Below are positions 19,033-28,345 of a stretch of DNA of 64,000 nt, piece by piece (the first letter of the stretch is position 1; each line of letters begins with the position of its first letter). The stretch lies in the NCBI RefSeq assembly GCF_034006335.1, contig NZ_JAWDIQ010000003.1; one strand, written 5' to 3'. The notes beneath the pieces were generated by a model. The model searched no databases, was not told the origin of the DNA, and was given only the letters and a program-made list of their open reading frames with translations. This DNA comes from Paracerasibacillus soli (GTDB lineage Bacteria; Bacillota; Bacilli; Bacillales; Amphibacillaceae). Position numbers and translations under genes: made by a program.

Positions 19033-21059
19033 CTATAACTTAAAATGGCTAACTAATTGATTCAGCTTTTCTGCAAGTTCAACTAGTTCTTTAGAGCTGC
19101 TAGCTATTTCCTCCATTGAAGCACTTGTTTGTTCAGATGAAGCAGATGTTTGTTCGATACCAGCAGCAGATTCCTCTGAAATTGCTGCAATATCTTCTAC
19201 AGCCCCATTCATTTGCTGACTTTTGGCAGTGATATTCTCAATGTTTTCAGTTATGACAGTAATATTGTCACCTATATTTGCAATCGAATCATTAATTTCA
19301 TTAAACTTCTGACCGGTTATTTCAATTTGATTTGTACCAGCTTCCGCCGCTTGATAACCGGTTTGTAATGCTTCTGTGACAACGTTAGATTCAGATTGGA
19401 TGTTTGCTACAATTCCTGTGATGTCGGCGACAGAACTTGATACTTGTTCAGCAAGCTTTCTTACTTCATCAGCTACAACAGAGAATCCCTTACCATGCTC
19501 TCCTGCACGAGCTGCTTCGATTGCAGCGTTTAATGCTAATAAATTCGTTTGATCTGCAATATCTTTAATAACGTCTACTAATTTAGATATTTCCTGCGAT
19601 TGCAATTCAAGCCCTTTTACTTTTTTAACGGCATCTAGCACAATCTGATAAATTGTCTGCATTTGTTGTTTGGAAGCATCCATTAAATGGCTACCTTCTT
19701 TTGTCGTGTCAATGATACTACCAGTAGATTGCTCTAATTGCTCGCTATTCTCGTTAACATGTTCCAAATCGCGGGCAAATGCTTGCATCGAGGATGCTAG
19801 GTCGCTCGCACCTCTTGCTTGAATTTCTGAACCAATGCTAGTTCCTGCATAGTCGAAGAAACTTGTTCAGATGCAGTTTTAACTTCACCAGCAGATTGTG
19901 TTAATTCTTCACTATGGGTTAACACAGAGTCTGTTACATTATTTACTTCATTAATTAACTCGCGCATCGTGATGCTCATATCGTTTGTTGCTTGAATAAG
20001 TTGCCCTATTTCATCTTGCGATTGTGTATGAAATGGCTTATGACTCAAATTACCACTAGCAATCTGCTTCATTCGCTCCATTACAATTTTAAGAGATAAG
20101 ATAATCTTTCTCGTCGTGAAAACGGATATTAGGATAGCAAGGACCATAATAATTCCGACACCGATAGAGATTGGTGCGATAATGGAACGAGCTTGCTTTT
20201 GGAAGTCTTGTACATAAACGGTACCAGTAATGAGCCAATTTGTTGTAGTGTTTTTAGCGAATCCCAATACTTTATCTTCGCCTTCTAATTGATATTTAAC
20301 AATACCCTGGTTCCCAGCCTTTATCATTTCTTTGTAATATTGCTCATTTGATAGGTCTTTTCCAATATAAGATTTATCGGGATGTGCGATAACCTTTCCT
20401 TGACTATCAAATATAACAGCATAACCAGTTTCTCCAATTTTTACTTTATTAATCATATCAACAAGCGTGTCAATAAGTATGTCTGCCGCAACAACACCCA
20501 TGAGTTTGTCACCGTTATAATAGGCTTTTGAAGCAGTAATAACTGTCTTACCTGTCCCAGCATCACTGTACGGTTCAGACCAAACAACTTTACCGTTAGC
20601 TTGTGTGGCATCTTGATACCATAATCTTTCCTTTGCATTGAAGTCGTGGGCGGCTTTCGTTGTAGGATAATTAATAAATTCTCCGCCATTTGTACTCATA
20701 TATACGGAAACTAATGAAGGTGTTGCTTCTTTTGTTTCTTTAAAGGATTGTATTAATTCATTTTTGTCTTTCGTGTTATAGTTCGTTAGTAAGTGATTCG
20801 TTGAAAAGCGATCTAATATACTAGATACATTCGAAAAGAAAATATCAAATGTGTCATCCATACTTACCATTTGACCTTTGACGTTTTCACTAAGGACATT
20901 TGTTGTGTTTTTTACACTAGAAAAGTAACTAATAAAAGCAGCAACTAATCCAGTACAAAAGATAAGCAAAATAAAAGGAATTAATATTTTATTTTGTAGT
21001 GAGTTTGCATAAAAAGATCCTAATCTAGAACCTTTCCTTTTTGTGCTTTGATGTTCCAT
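19033..21059 (-). CDS. Methyl-accepting chemotaxis protein (dCache type), apparent frameshift
   Basis: About 675 residues: membrane helix at ~25-47, an extracellular dCache sensor (ERLWYQDATQANGKVVWSEPY ... GYAVIFDSQGKVIAHPD ... GIVKYQLEGEDKVLGF), a second helix near 295-318, a HAMP domain, and a long coiled coil with the hairpin tip IADQTNLLALNAAIEAARAGEHGKGFSVVADEVRKLAEQ split across the frames. The frame changes near 19840; one extra G gives LGSEIQARGASDLASSMQ. Resembles B. subtilis McpA/McpB/TlpA. No other chemotaxis gene is adjacent. The dCache domain suggests amino-acid sensing, but the ligand is not known. Confidence 0.9.
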
Positions 21060-21423
21060 GTTTGGGAGCTCCTCTTTATCATTATATTTTTACGTACTTA
21101 ACGTGAAGAAGTGATGAGTGATCATGTAACATCATTATTTTCGGTAAGAAAAGGTATAAAGTTAAGATAATAATGAAGTTTTTTTGTGAAATATAGATGG
21201 AAAATAAAGGGGATATTTTTGCTGCTAGGTTAGGATACATATCTTATTATCTATTATTCAGTGCAAATCAATTAATTTAATAGACTTCCGATATACTTTT
21301 CAAATCAAATAATATGAGTGAAATCATTTCACGTTAATGTGTGCATACAACTAGCGTCATTCTTAAAATATAATGAGAGAAGGATCATGATATCATTTGT
21401 ACTAACGCTTCTAAATCGCAAAA

Positions 21424-21455
21424 AAACACCTACAAGTGTGAATTTGTAGGTGTTT
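21424..21455 (-). terminator. Terminator after the tRNA-like fragment
   Basis: On the minus strand AAACACCTACAA-ATTCACAC-TTGTAGGTGTTT is followed by TTTTG. It stands where a terminator stands after the real tRNA-Ala. Confidence 0.75.
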
Positions 21456-21459
21456 CATG

Positions 21460-21473
21460 GTAGTGGAGCATAG
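21460..21473 (-). repeat. 14-bp copy of the tRNA-Ala 3' end
   Basis: GTAGTGGAGCATAG is identical to the last bases of the tRNA-Ala gene plus downstream flank (22513-22526), in the same orientation and about 1,053 bp away. The rest of the tRNA is not recognisable. Confidence 0.55.
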
Positions 21474-21590
21474 GGGCTGGAGTTGTTTCCAGTAATATCC
21501 TAGAGGAGCTTTGAAAAACCCAAAGTAGCAATGTTATTTGACCTCTTGTGTCCGATAGAGTCCTGTATTGTTTAACTTTTACTTTCTAGT

Positions 21591-21626
21591 TCCATGACCA
21601 AATCCATGACCAAATCCATGACTAAA
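21591..21626. repeat. Three tandem 12-bp units (TCCATGACCAAA)
   Basis: Units at 21591, 21603 and 21615, the third with one change. On the minus strand the frame reads AAGYFSHGFGHGFGHGTRK and stops, but I find no start codon in that frame, so a small Gly/His-rich peptide gene is only possible, not supported. Confidence 0.6.
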
Positions 21627-21860
21627 ATAACCAGCTGCTGAAATGGATGTCAGTATGATTGCCTTGTGCTTTATCAGCGGATGGTTAACACAAATCTATA
21701 ATAACATGAGAGATTGGAAATTTTGAGGTATCAATCCCTCATCACTATGTTCATTTTATACGTGGTCTCAGGTAATGTGAAAATTATAATAAATAGGCGA
21801 TGCTGAATAAAAAAGTGTGATAAAATGTAATGATACAAAAACGTCATGAAGGGAGAGGGA

Positions 21861-22268
21861 ATGGTTAAAAAGATTATTATCGCTATAGTTTCATGTTTTT
21901 TGTTTAGCTTGATTGTTGCTACAATAGCATATTTAATGTCAGATCAAGAGACAAGGGAAATGTATCCTTTATTTAGCAGTATGATTGTTATCATGTTTTA
22001 TTCAGTACCGTTTTTTCTATTAATAGGTATTCCATATTCCTATTTAGTAGATTTTTTAGAACAAAAGAAGCAATTTTCCTTCGTATCTATATCACTTATT
22101 TATATAATGGGTGGTATTATCGCTGCAGGTGCGGTACGCTTATTTTTTGGATTTGGGGAAGGTTCATTAGCAGTCTTCGGTCAATTATGCATCCAATTTG
22201 GCGGTGCAGCCTTTATGTTTTTACTTGTAGCAACAATTTTTAAAAGGATGGGTTTACTTAACTTTTAA
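21861..22268 (+). CDS. Four-helix membrane protein, unknown
   Basis: 135 residues. ATG 21861 follows GGGAGAGGG, so I prefer it to the ATG five codons upstream. Membrane segments lie at about 3-25, 40-63, 75-97 and 105-128, with a short charged stretch (LMSDQETREMYP) outside after the first. The family is not recognised; the gene stands alone. Confidence 0.65.
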   Translation: MVKKIIIAIVSCFLFSLIVATIAYLMSDQETREMYPLFSSMIVIMFYSVPFFLLIGIPYSYLVDFLEQKKQFSFVSISLIYIMGGIIAAGAVRLFFGFGEGSLAVFGQLCIQFGGAAFMFLLVATIFKRMGLLNF

Positions 22269-22483
22269 TATATGAAGGTGCTAAAGAGTGCGAGGTTAAT
22301 TCAGAAAAAGTTAGATTTACTTTAAATCTTATTGGGATGGGATATTAGTGACGAACCAACCACTCAGGACATTGTAACGATAGGCATTTAGAGAAGGAGC
22401 GACTATTTGATATTAAGTTGCACTTTATTGTCTATGAACAGAGACACCCCAAGTTCCTCTTAAATCAACCCTCTAAAACCAAA

Positions 22484-22510
22484 AGAAACCCTGATATACC
22501 AAGGGTTTCC
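22484..22510 (-). terminator. Terminator of tRNA-Ala
   Basis: On the minus strand GGAAACCCT-TGGTATATC-AGGGTTTC is followed by TTTTGGTTTT, directly after the tRNA. Confidence 0.8.
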
Positions 22511-22516
22511 AAGTAG

Positions 22517-22589
22517 TGGAGCATAGCGGGCTCGAACCGCTGACCTCTTGCCTGCCAGGCAAGCGCTCTCCCAGCTGAGCTAATGCCCC
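22517..22589 (-). tRNA. tRNA-Ala (anticodon GGC)
   Basis: 73 bases. The acceptor stem is GGGGCAT paired with ATGCTCC and discriminator A. The D-arm region is AGCTCAGCTGGGAGAGC, the anticodon arm CTTGC-CTGGCAG-GCAAG with anticodon GGC, and the T arm carries GGTTCGAGCC. The CCA end is not encoded (CTA follows the discriminator). A terminator follows. It is a single tRNA, not part of a cluster. Confidence 0.93.
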
Positions 22590-22683
22590 ATGTATTTAAG
22601 TAACTGGAACCTATTATATAATGGAATGGAGAACATTTCAAGCTGTTTAAGTAGGTAACGATGTGCAATCACAGATTAAAGTA

Positions 22684-22718
22684 AAAAACGTGCTAATAGG
22701 CAAAGCCTCATAGCACGT
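22684..22718 (-). terminator. Terminator of the YeiH-type gene
   Basis: On the minus strand ACGTGCTA and TAGCACGT close a loop containing an inner GGC/GCC stem, followed by TTTTTT. Confidence 0.75.
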
Positions 22719-22729
22719 AGATTCTGTTA

Positions 22730-23757
22730 TTAAATAATGATGTACGCAAGAATGGATACTAAAACAGAAGTGATTGTCATTGCGATTAGCGGCTTTAATG
22801 CTCTAGTACGCAAATCCTTGATACTTACATTTAGTCCTAATCCGACCATTGCTGCAGTTAAGAGCCATGTTGTAATAGTAGAAATTGTATCTAAAGTTTG
22901 GTTGGAAATAGGAATAATTGGTCCTAATACATAACTACCAACAATACTTAGCGCAATAAATCCTAATAAAAAGTATGGAAATTCAACTTTAGCATTGCTT
23001 GTGTTGGAATTTTTATTCTTACGATTCATTAAATAAATGAAAATAAAGCTAGTGGGACAAGCAAAAATACACGTCCTAGCTTTGCTAATAATGCAATTGC
23101 TAATGCATCCTTACCAGCTGGGTCGGCTGCTATTGCAACGTGTGCAAGCTCATGAAGACTCATACCTGACCATATCCCATAGTCTACATCACTAAGCGGT
23201 AGAATAGGTCGGATAATGGTATAACCAATAGCAAATACAGTACCCATTAGGGCAATTATTCCTACACCAATGGCGGTATCTTCATCCTTAGCCTTTACAA
23301 TTGGTGCTATAGCTGCAATCGCGGCTGCACCACAAACTCCTGTACCTACCCCAAGTAATAAAGAGATAGAGGAATCTGCTTTTAATCGTTTTGCTAACCA
23401 AACTGTAAAAAGGATGGCAAATGTAATAATAACTGCATCACGGGCAAGTAATCCAAGTCCATCATGAAAAACAACATCAATATTAAGTTTTAAACCGTAT
23501 AAAATAATTGCAAAACGTAATAATTTTTTCGATGAAAATGTGATGCCGTTACGGATTATTTCGGGATAACCAAATATTTGACGGTATATGACTGCGATGA
23601 TGATGGCACTTGCTAACTGTCCAACATGATCAAAGCCAGGTACTTTTGCTAATAAGTAGCCTAAAAATGCAATGAAAAATGTAAATACAACACCTACAAC
23701 CCATTTTAGTGCAGTATTATCATTTTTATTTTGTTGTTGTGTTTGTTGAACACTCAT
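22730..23757 (-). CDS. YeiH family putative sulfate exporter (UPF0324), apparent frameshift
   Basis: About 342 residues with ten or so membrane helices. Family features include GVGTGVCGAAAIAAIAPIVKA, SLHELAHVAIAA and the C-terminal WLLTAAMVGLGLNVSIKDL. The frame breaks near 23035 in a T run; one extra T gives LALFFIYLMNRKNKN and joins the parts. The gene is divergent from a LysR regulator, the same pairing as E. coli yeiH-yeiE. The assigned function (sulfate or related anion efflux) is a family annotation and not well tested. Confidence 0.85.
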
Positions 23758-23868
23758 GGAATCGCCTCCTAACTATAGATTAATTGTAAGTGTTCTCCTT
23801 GTATAAGTAAAATAAATAATAGTAATCATGATGATAAGTATTCTGTTATAATACTATTGGAAGTAGGG

Positions 23869-24777
23869 ATGAAATTGGATAAAAATTTACTCGTATTCGT
23901 GACAGTAGTGGAACAAGAAAACTTTTCTCGTGCCGCTAAAGAACTACATATGACACAACCAGCTGTGAGCCAGTACATTCGTATGCTGGAAGAGGATGTA
24001 GGTACAAGACTACTGGAAAGGACAAATAAATATGTCCGTTTAAACAAAGCTGGAGAAGTTGTCTACCATCATGCAAAAGAAATAATTGGTCTTTATACGA
24101 AGATGGAAAATCTCCTAGATGATATTACAAACAAAGCAAAGGGGATACTAACAATTGGAGCGAGTTATACATTCGGTGAATATGTTCTACCGCATATTAT
24201 TGCCATGATGCAAAATAAATATCCAGGTATCCAACCAACTATTACGATTGGAAACACAGCGCATATTACGGAGTTGGTACTCACGCATCAATTAGATATT
24301 GGTATTATAGAAGGGATGATGAATGGGGTTCATTTAGAAAAGACACCATTTGCTGATGATCAACTATATATCGTCGCATCTCCAAATAATCCTCTCACAA
24401 CGCAACCCTTAATAAAGAAACAAGATTTGGAACAAAGTATGTGGATTATAAGAGAAGAAGGTTCTGGTACTAGAGAATCATTAGAAAATCTTTTCGCGGA
24501 ATTAACAATTAAACCGGAGAGAACAATGAAGTTTAGTAGTACACAACCAATAAAGGAGGCAGTTGCGGCTGGTTTAGGAATTAGTTTATTATCTAAGTGG
24601 GCGATTCAAAAAGAACTCAAACATCATGAATTAATCATATTGCCAGTCGAGGGAACACCTTATCATCGCCAGTTTTCCTACATCACAATGTCTCCCTTTC
24701 AAACGAAAGCATTGAAGTTATTCATTTCGCTGCTACACGATAGTGATTTGTCTGAGTCGATAAAAAGAAAAATATAG
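23869..24777 (+). CDS. LysR family regulator (CysL/YeiE-like)
   Basis: 302 residues from ATG 23869. The N-terminal winged helix-turn-helix (VEQENFSRAAKELHMTQPAVSQYIRMLEEDVGTRLLER) is followed by a co-inducer domain starting at GILTIGASYTFGEYVLP. The sequence style fits the CysL/YeiE group, and it faces the YeiH-type exporter across a ~110-bp intergenic region, so it probably controls it. A downstream TTG-ATG choice exists (frame open from 23857), but the ATG gives the family N-terminus. Confidence 0.85.
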   Translation: MKLDKNLLVFVTVVEQENFSRAAKELHMTQPAVSQYIRMLEEDVGTRLLERTNKYVRLNKAGEVVYHHAKEIIGLYTKMENLLDDITNKAKGILTIGASYTFGEYVLPHIIAMMQNKYPGIQPTITIGNTAHITELVLTHQLDIGIIEGMMNGVHLEKTPFADDQLYIVASPNNPLTTQPLIKKQDLEQSMWIIREEGSGTRESLENLFAELTIKPERTMKFSSTQPIKEAVAAGLGISLLSKWAIQKELKHHELIILPVEGTPYHRQFSYITMSPFQTKALKLFISLLHDSDLSESIKRKI

Positions 24778-24858
24778 CATGAGCGTCAATGTTTCAATAT
24801 TGTGTAAACTACGTTATATTTTATATAATTCTATTTTGCCTTTGAGGAGGTTAATATC

Positions 24859-25122
24859 TTGCAAAAAAAATATGAGAAAATCGCAAATAAGGAAGCGTTA
24901 TTCGGTGTTGGGTTAGTCATCATTAACTTTGTTTGGTGGTTTCTATTTGCATATGGGTTAGGGAGTAAAGACCCTTCCACTTATACATATATTATGGGAC
25001 TTCCCGCGTGGTTCTTTTATAGCTGTGTCGTAGGATTTATTGTCATGATGATTTTAGTGATTTTTGTTGTGAAATTGTTTTTTGTTGAGATTCCTTTAGA
25101 TGAGGAGGAGACAGACGAATGA
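24859..25122 (+). CDS. YhdT family (DUF997) small membrane protein
   Basis: 87 residues with two membrane helices (VGLVIINFVWWFLFAYGL and WFFYSCVVGFIVMMILVIFVV) and an acidic end. The pattern matches YhdT, which is almost always encoded just before the pantothenate symporter PanF. Start is TTG 24859 after GAGGAGG. Its TGA overlaps the next ATG (ATGA), which implies coupling. Confidence 0.85.
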   Translation: MQKKYEKIANKEALFGVGLVIINFVWWFLFAYGLGSKDPSTYTYIMGLPAWFFYSCVVGFIVMMILVIFVVKLFFVEIPLDEEETDE

Positions 25123-26554
25123 ATATTGAAGCAATGATTCCGTTTATTTTAATAGTAATTAGTATGCTCTTTGTTGGTATTTGGGCATCACGTCAACTTA
25201 CTTCGTCTACTTCCTTTCTGAATGATTACTTTTTAGGGGAAGAAGTCTTGGTGGTTTTGTCTTGGCAATGACTATGACTGCCACATATGGTAGTTCAAGT
25301 AGCTTTTTAAGTGGACCAGGGATGGCCTACTCGATGGGACTTGGTTGGGTATTGCTTTCGATGACACAAGTTGCAACTGGATACTTTGTTCTTATGATTT
25401 TGGGTAAAAAATTCGCGATTACGACGCGTCGTTTTAAAGCGGTAACGTTGGTTGATTATTTAAAAGAACGTTATCAATCTAAATGGGTTGTATTCATTTC
25501 TTCATTTAGTATTATCGTATTTCTATTTTCTGCTATGGCTGCCCAATGGATTGGTGGTGGTCGATTAATTGAATCATTAACGGGGTTGTCTTATACTAGT
25601 TCATTATTTATTTTTGCTGTAACTGTTCTAGTTTATGTAACTGTTGGAGGATTTCGCGCGGTTGCATTAACGGATGCAGTTCAAGGGAGCATCATGTTTA
25701 TTGGAACGTTAATCCTGCTTATTGCCGTCATCATTGCAGGAGGTGGTATACCAGCAATTATTGCGGATTTAACAGCGGAAAATCCAAATTTAATTACGCC
25801 GTTTGGTGCGGATAGAAGTTTATCACCCGCTTATGTATCTTCATTTTGGATTTTGGTAGGTGTAGGGGTTGTAGCTTTACCGCAGATTGCGGTTAGGGCG
25901 ATGTCATATAAAAATTCACGTTCCATGCATAGAGCGATTATTATTGGTACGTTTGTAGTTGGGTTTATTATGTTAAATATGCATTTAATTGGTGCATTTG
26001 GCAGGGTAATTTTACCTGGAATTAGTGCAGATGCAACGGATAAGGTGATGCCACTATTAGCGTTAGATGTCTTACCACCGTGGCTTGCAGGTATTGTCCT
26101 AGCAGCGCCAATGGCTGCAATTATGTCGACGGTCGATTCCCTTTTATTATTGGTAAGCTCAACTGTTGTAAAAGATGTTTATTTAAATTATATCCAGCCT
26201 AATGCATCACAGCAGGTAATAAAATGGACGAGTTTTTCGGTTACGGCATTAATTGGTATTCTCGTATTTGTAATGGCAATCAATCCATCTGATTTAATTA
26301 TTTGGCTAAACTTATTTGCCTTTGGTGGATTAGAGGCGGCGTTTATTTGGCCGATTGTGATGGGGCTTTATTGGAAAAAGGGTAATAAATATGGTGCTCT
26401 CTCATCCATGGTTGTAGGAATTGTTTTATTTATTGTGATGGATCGATTTTTTCCGCGATTATTTGACTTACATCCAGTTGTATTACCAATTGTCATTTCA
26501 TTTTTGGTATATGTTATCATAAGCTTACTAACACAGAAGAAACAAATAGCTTAA
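25119..26554 (+). CDS. panF: Sodium/pantothenate symporter, apparent frameshift
   Basis: About 478 residues of the solute:sodium symporter family with thirteen expected helices. ATG 25119 overlaps the YhdT stop. The N-terminal part MNIEAMIPFILIVISMLFVGIWASRQL runs out of frame near 25243; one extra G in GGGGAAG gives NDYFLGGRSLGGFVLAMTMTATYGSSSSFLSGPG, which is the conserved signature region. GGGRLIESLTGLSY and the YVTVGGFRAVALTDAVQG sodium-symporter motif follow. YhdT next door supports pantothenate as substrate. Confidence 0.85.
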
Positions 26555-26587
26555 GATATGGCTTACAAGAAGAAAGGATGCGGGTTG

Positions 26588-26986
26588 ATGGGTCCCACCA
26601 TTTTATTTGATGGAGATTGTAATTTTTGCGATGCAAGTGTGCAATTTATCATAAAAAGAGATCCAGATGCGGTTTTTAAATTTGCTTCATTACAAAGTGA
26701 GATTGGTCAGCAATTATTAAAGGGATTTCCAGAACATCAAGGTGTGGATAGTTTTTTACTGGTAGATAGAGAAGTAGTGTATGATCGGTCAACAGCCGCT
26801 TTTCAAGTTTGTAGATATTTAAAAGGAGGATGGAAGATATTCTATTGTTTACGGTACATTCCCAAACCGATAACAGATTTATTTTATCAAATGGTTGCGA
26901 AACGTCGCTATAAATGGTTTGGAAAAAAAGTATATTGTCTTTTACCGACTCCAGATATAAGACGTCGATTTTTAGATATGGAATAA
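26588..26986 (+). CDS. yuxK: DCC family (DUF393, YuxK-like) protein
   Basis: 132 residues. It begins MGPTILFDGDCNFCDASVQFIIKRD with the DxxCxxC-type motif DGDCNFC that names the DCC family, and ends in a basic region (KRRYKWFGKKVYCLLPTPDIRRRF). Predicted thioredoxin-like fold; the function is untested. ATG 26588 gives the family N-terminus; the frame is open from 26558. The same frame continues past the TAA stop for another 49 codons with no stop. Confidence 0.82.
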   Translation: MGPTILFDGDCNFCDASVQFIIKRDPDAVFKFASLQSEIGQQLLKGFPEHQGVDSFLLVDREVVYDRSTAAFQVCRYLKGGWKIFYCLRYIPKPITDLFYQMVAKRRYKWFGKKVYCLLPTPDIRRRFLDME

Positions 26987-27136
26987 GTTCACGGTTGTGG
27001 TTGCGCGTCATCGTGTACACATGAGCATGGAGCATTTGATAATGGTGCTTCAATCAGACTTCAGGCGGAGAAAAACTACTTCAAGAGAAGGTATTTATTC
27101 AGTTTAAGAAGAGATAAACTAAATATAGAAGACTAA
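26987..27136 (+). other. In-frame open continuation after the YuxK-like stop, Cys/His-rich
   Basis: Directly after the TAA the same frame runs 49 codons to another TAA at 27134. It reads VHGCGCASSCTHEHGAFD and then a basic stretch ending in LRRDKLNIED. There is no ATG/GTG/TTG in frame at its beginning and no ribosome site. Either a read-through tail, a small gene with a mis-sequenced start, or chance. Confidence 0.35.
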
Positions 27137-27149
27137 ACAAGGAGTGGGA

Positions 27150-28214
27150 GTGGTTGTTTTGAAAGGTGCCTTATCACATGTACTAGATAATTTAACTGGT
27201 TCTCGTGAACGAAAAGTAGTGAGTGAGACAATTGCGATTTCTTCAATTAAAAAGTTTCATGTTGTTTCAAAAGAAGTAGACATACGTATATTTCCGCATG
27301 ACAACCCCGAAATAGATATAGTTTTACAAACGTATGAGGATGGTCCTGATTTAGCGATTTCATCTGAAGGGGAAAGTATTGAAATTACTGTAAGAAATCA
27401 AGAGCATGGTAATCGATCTATCCTTTCAATTCATCGCTATTTATCATGCCGTTTGACGATAAAACTACCAAGAGAATGTGTTGAACAATGGAATATCCAG
27501 ACTACTTCAGGAAATGTTGAAATAGAAAAGATTGTTGCTGAACGTCTGAAAATCTCGTCAAGGTCTGGAGATTTGAAATTGAGGGATTTGCTAATTGCGA
27601 ATGTAAATATTAAAGGTACTTCAGGAGATATGAATTGCGAGTACATAAAATCCGATAAGATTTCCGTGTCTGCATCATCTGGTAATATTACGCTTTCGGA
27701 AGTATACGGTGATGTAGAAGGAGGAGTAACTTCGGGAAATATAAGGGCGATGGCAATTCGTGGAACAGAGGTATCCTTTCAAGCAACTTCAGGTAATGTA
27801 AAACTACATGATATTCAAGCAGAAAAATTAGTTTGTAGTGCTACATCAGGCAGTATACTTGGCGAAAATGTTCATGTAGGCCTTTTACGTACAAAACTAA
27901 CGTTGGAGACATGAAGTTTATACATTTTTGTGGACAAGTTGTTGGCAATTCGTCATCAGGGAATATGAAATGTCAAATGGATGAAATACGTCCACTAGAT
28001 ATGACATCTACTAGCGGTGATATAACGATTCATTTAGGGGAAAGATTTACCTAGCCAATTAGATATGAAAACAAATTCGGGTGATCTGGTAACAAACCTT
28101 CCTTTACGTTTGATAAGGAAGTCAAATAAACATATAACAGGGATCATGGAAGATGGTACGCATCCTATTACAGTACAATCCACATCAGGTGACCTTGTTG
28201 TGTATACGAAATAA
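27150..28214 (+). CDS. DUF4097 family beta-helix repeat protein, two apparent frameshifts
   Basis: About 355 residues. After a lead of ~90 residues (KKFHVVSKEVDIRIFPHDN) come repeated beta-strand units ending in T/S-S-G-N/D: TTSGNVE, SRSGDLK, GTSGDMN, ASSGNIT, VTSGNIR, ATSGNVK, ATSGSIL, SSSGNMK, STSGDIT, TNSGDLV and STSGDLV. Joining two frame breaks (near 27897, an A lost; near 28048, a T gained) makes one continuous repeat protein. The start is uncertain: GTG 27150 or TTG 27159 after AAGGAG. In Bacillus such proteins are often linked to envelope stress operons; no signal peptide or membrane helix is visible here. Confidence 0.8.
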
Positions 28215-28240
28215 TATAAGATGCTGGAACATAAGGGGAC

Positions 28241-28345
28241 GGGATAAAACCAAAGTGTCAGCTCCCTCAACTACTATATTTAGTATGAAATACTGAACTT
28301 TTCTACTAGTATGTAGCTAAACGAGGGAGTCAGACCTTTTATATT
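28241..28345. repeat. Dispersed palindromic repeat, copy B (reverse of copy A)
   Basis: Opposite orientation to 3673-3780 and recognisably the same sequence: TAAAACCAAAGTGTCAG, CTCAACTACTA, TTTAGTATGAAA and GAGGGAGTCAGACC are shared with the complement of copy A. It is more diverged, and its ends are less regular. It separates two convergent genes and ends exactly at the acetoacetyl-CoA synthetase stop codon. Confidence 0.7.

Larger units (their letters stand above)
21060..21860. other. 800-bp intergenic region with tRNA-end-like fragment, terminator and tandem repeat
   Basis: No certain gene. It holds the chemoreceptor promoter region, a minus-strand terminator (21424-21455), a 14-bp match to the tRNA-Ala 3' end (21460-21473), a 3 x 12-bp tandem repeat (21591-21626), and the promoter of the following membrane protein. 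Confidence 0.5.

Noticed and set aside
21591..21626. Tandem 12-bp units as a possible CRISPR-like array
   Set aside because: Units abut with no spacers and there are no cas genes.
24780..24858. Riboswitch ahead of YhdT-PanF
   Set aside because: Only ~80 bp are available and no conserved aptamer core or terminator pair is visible.
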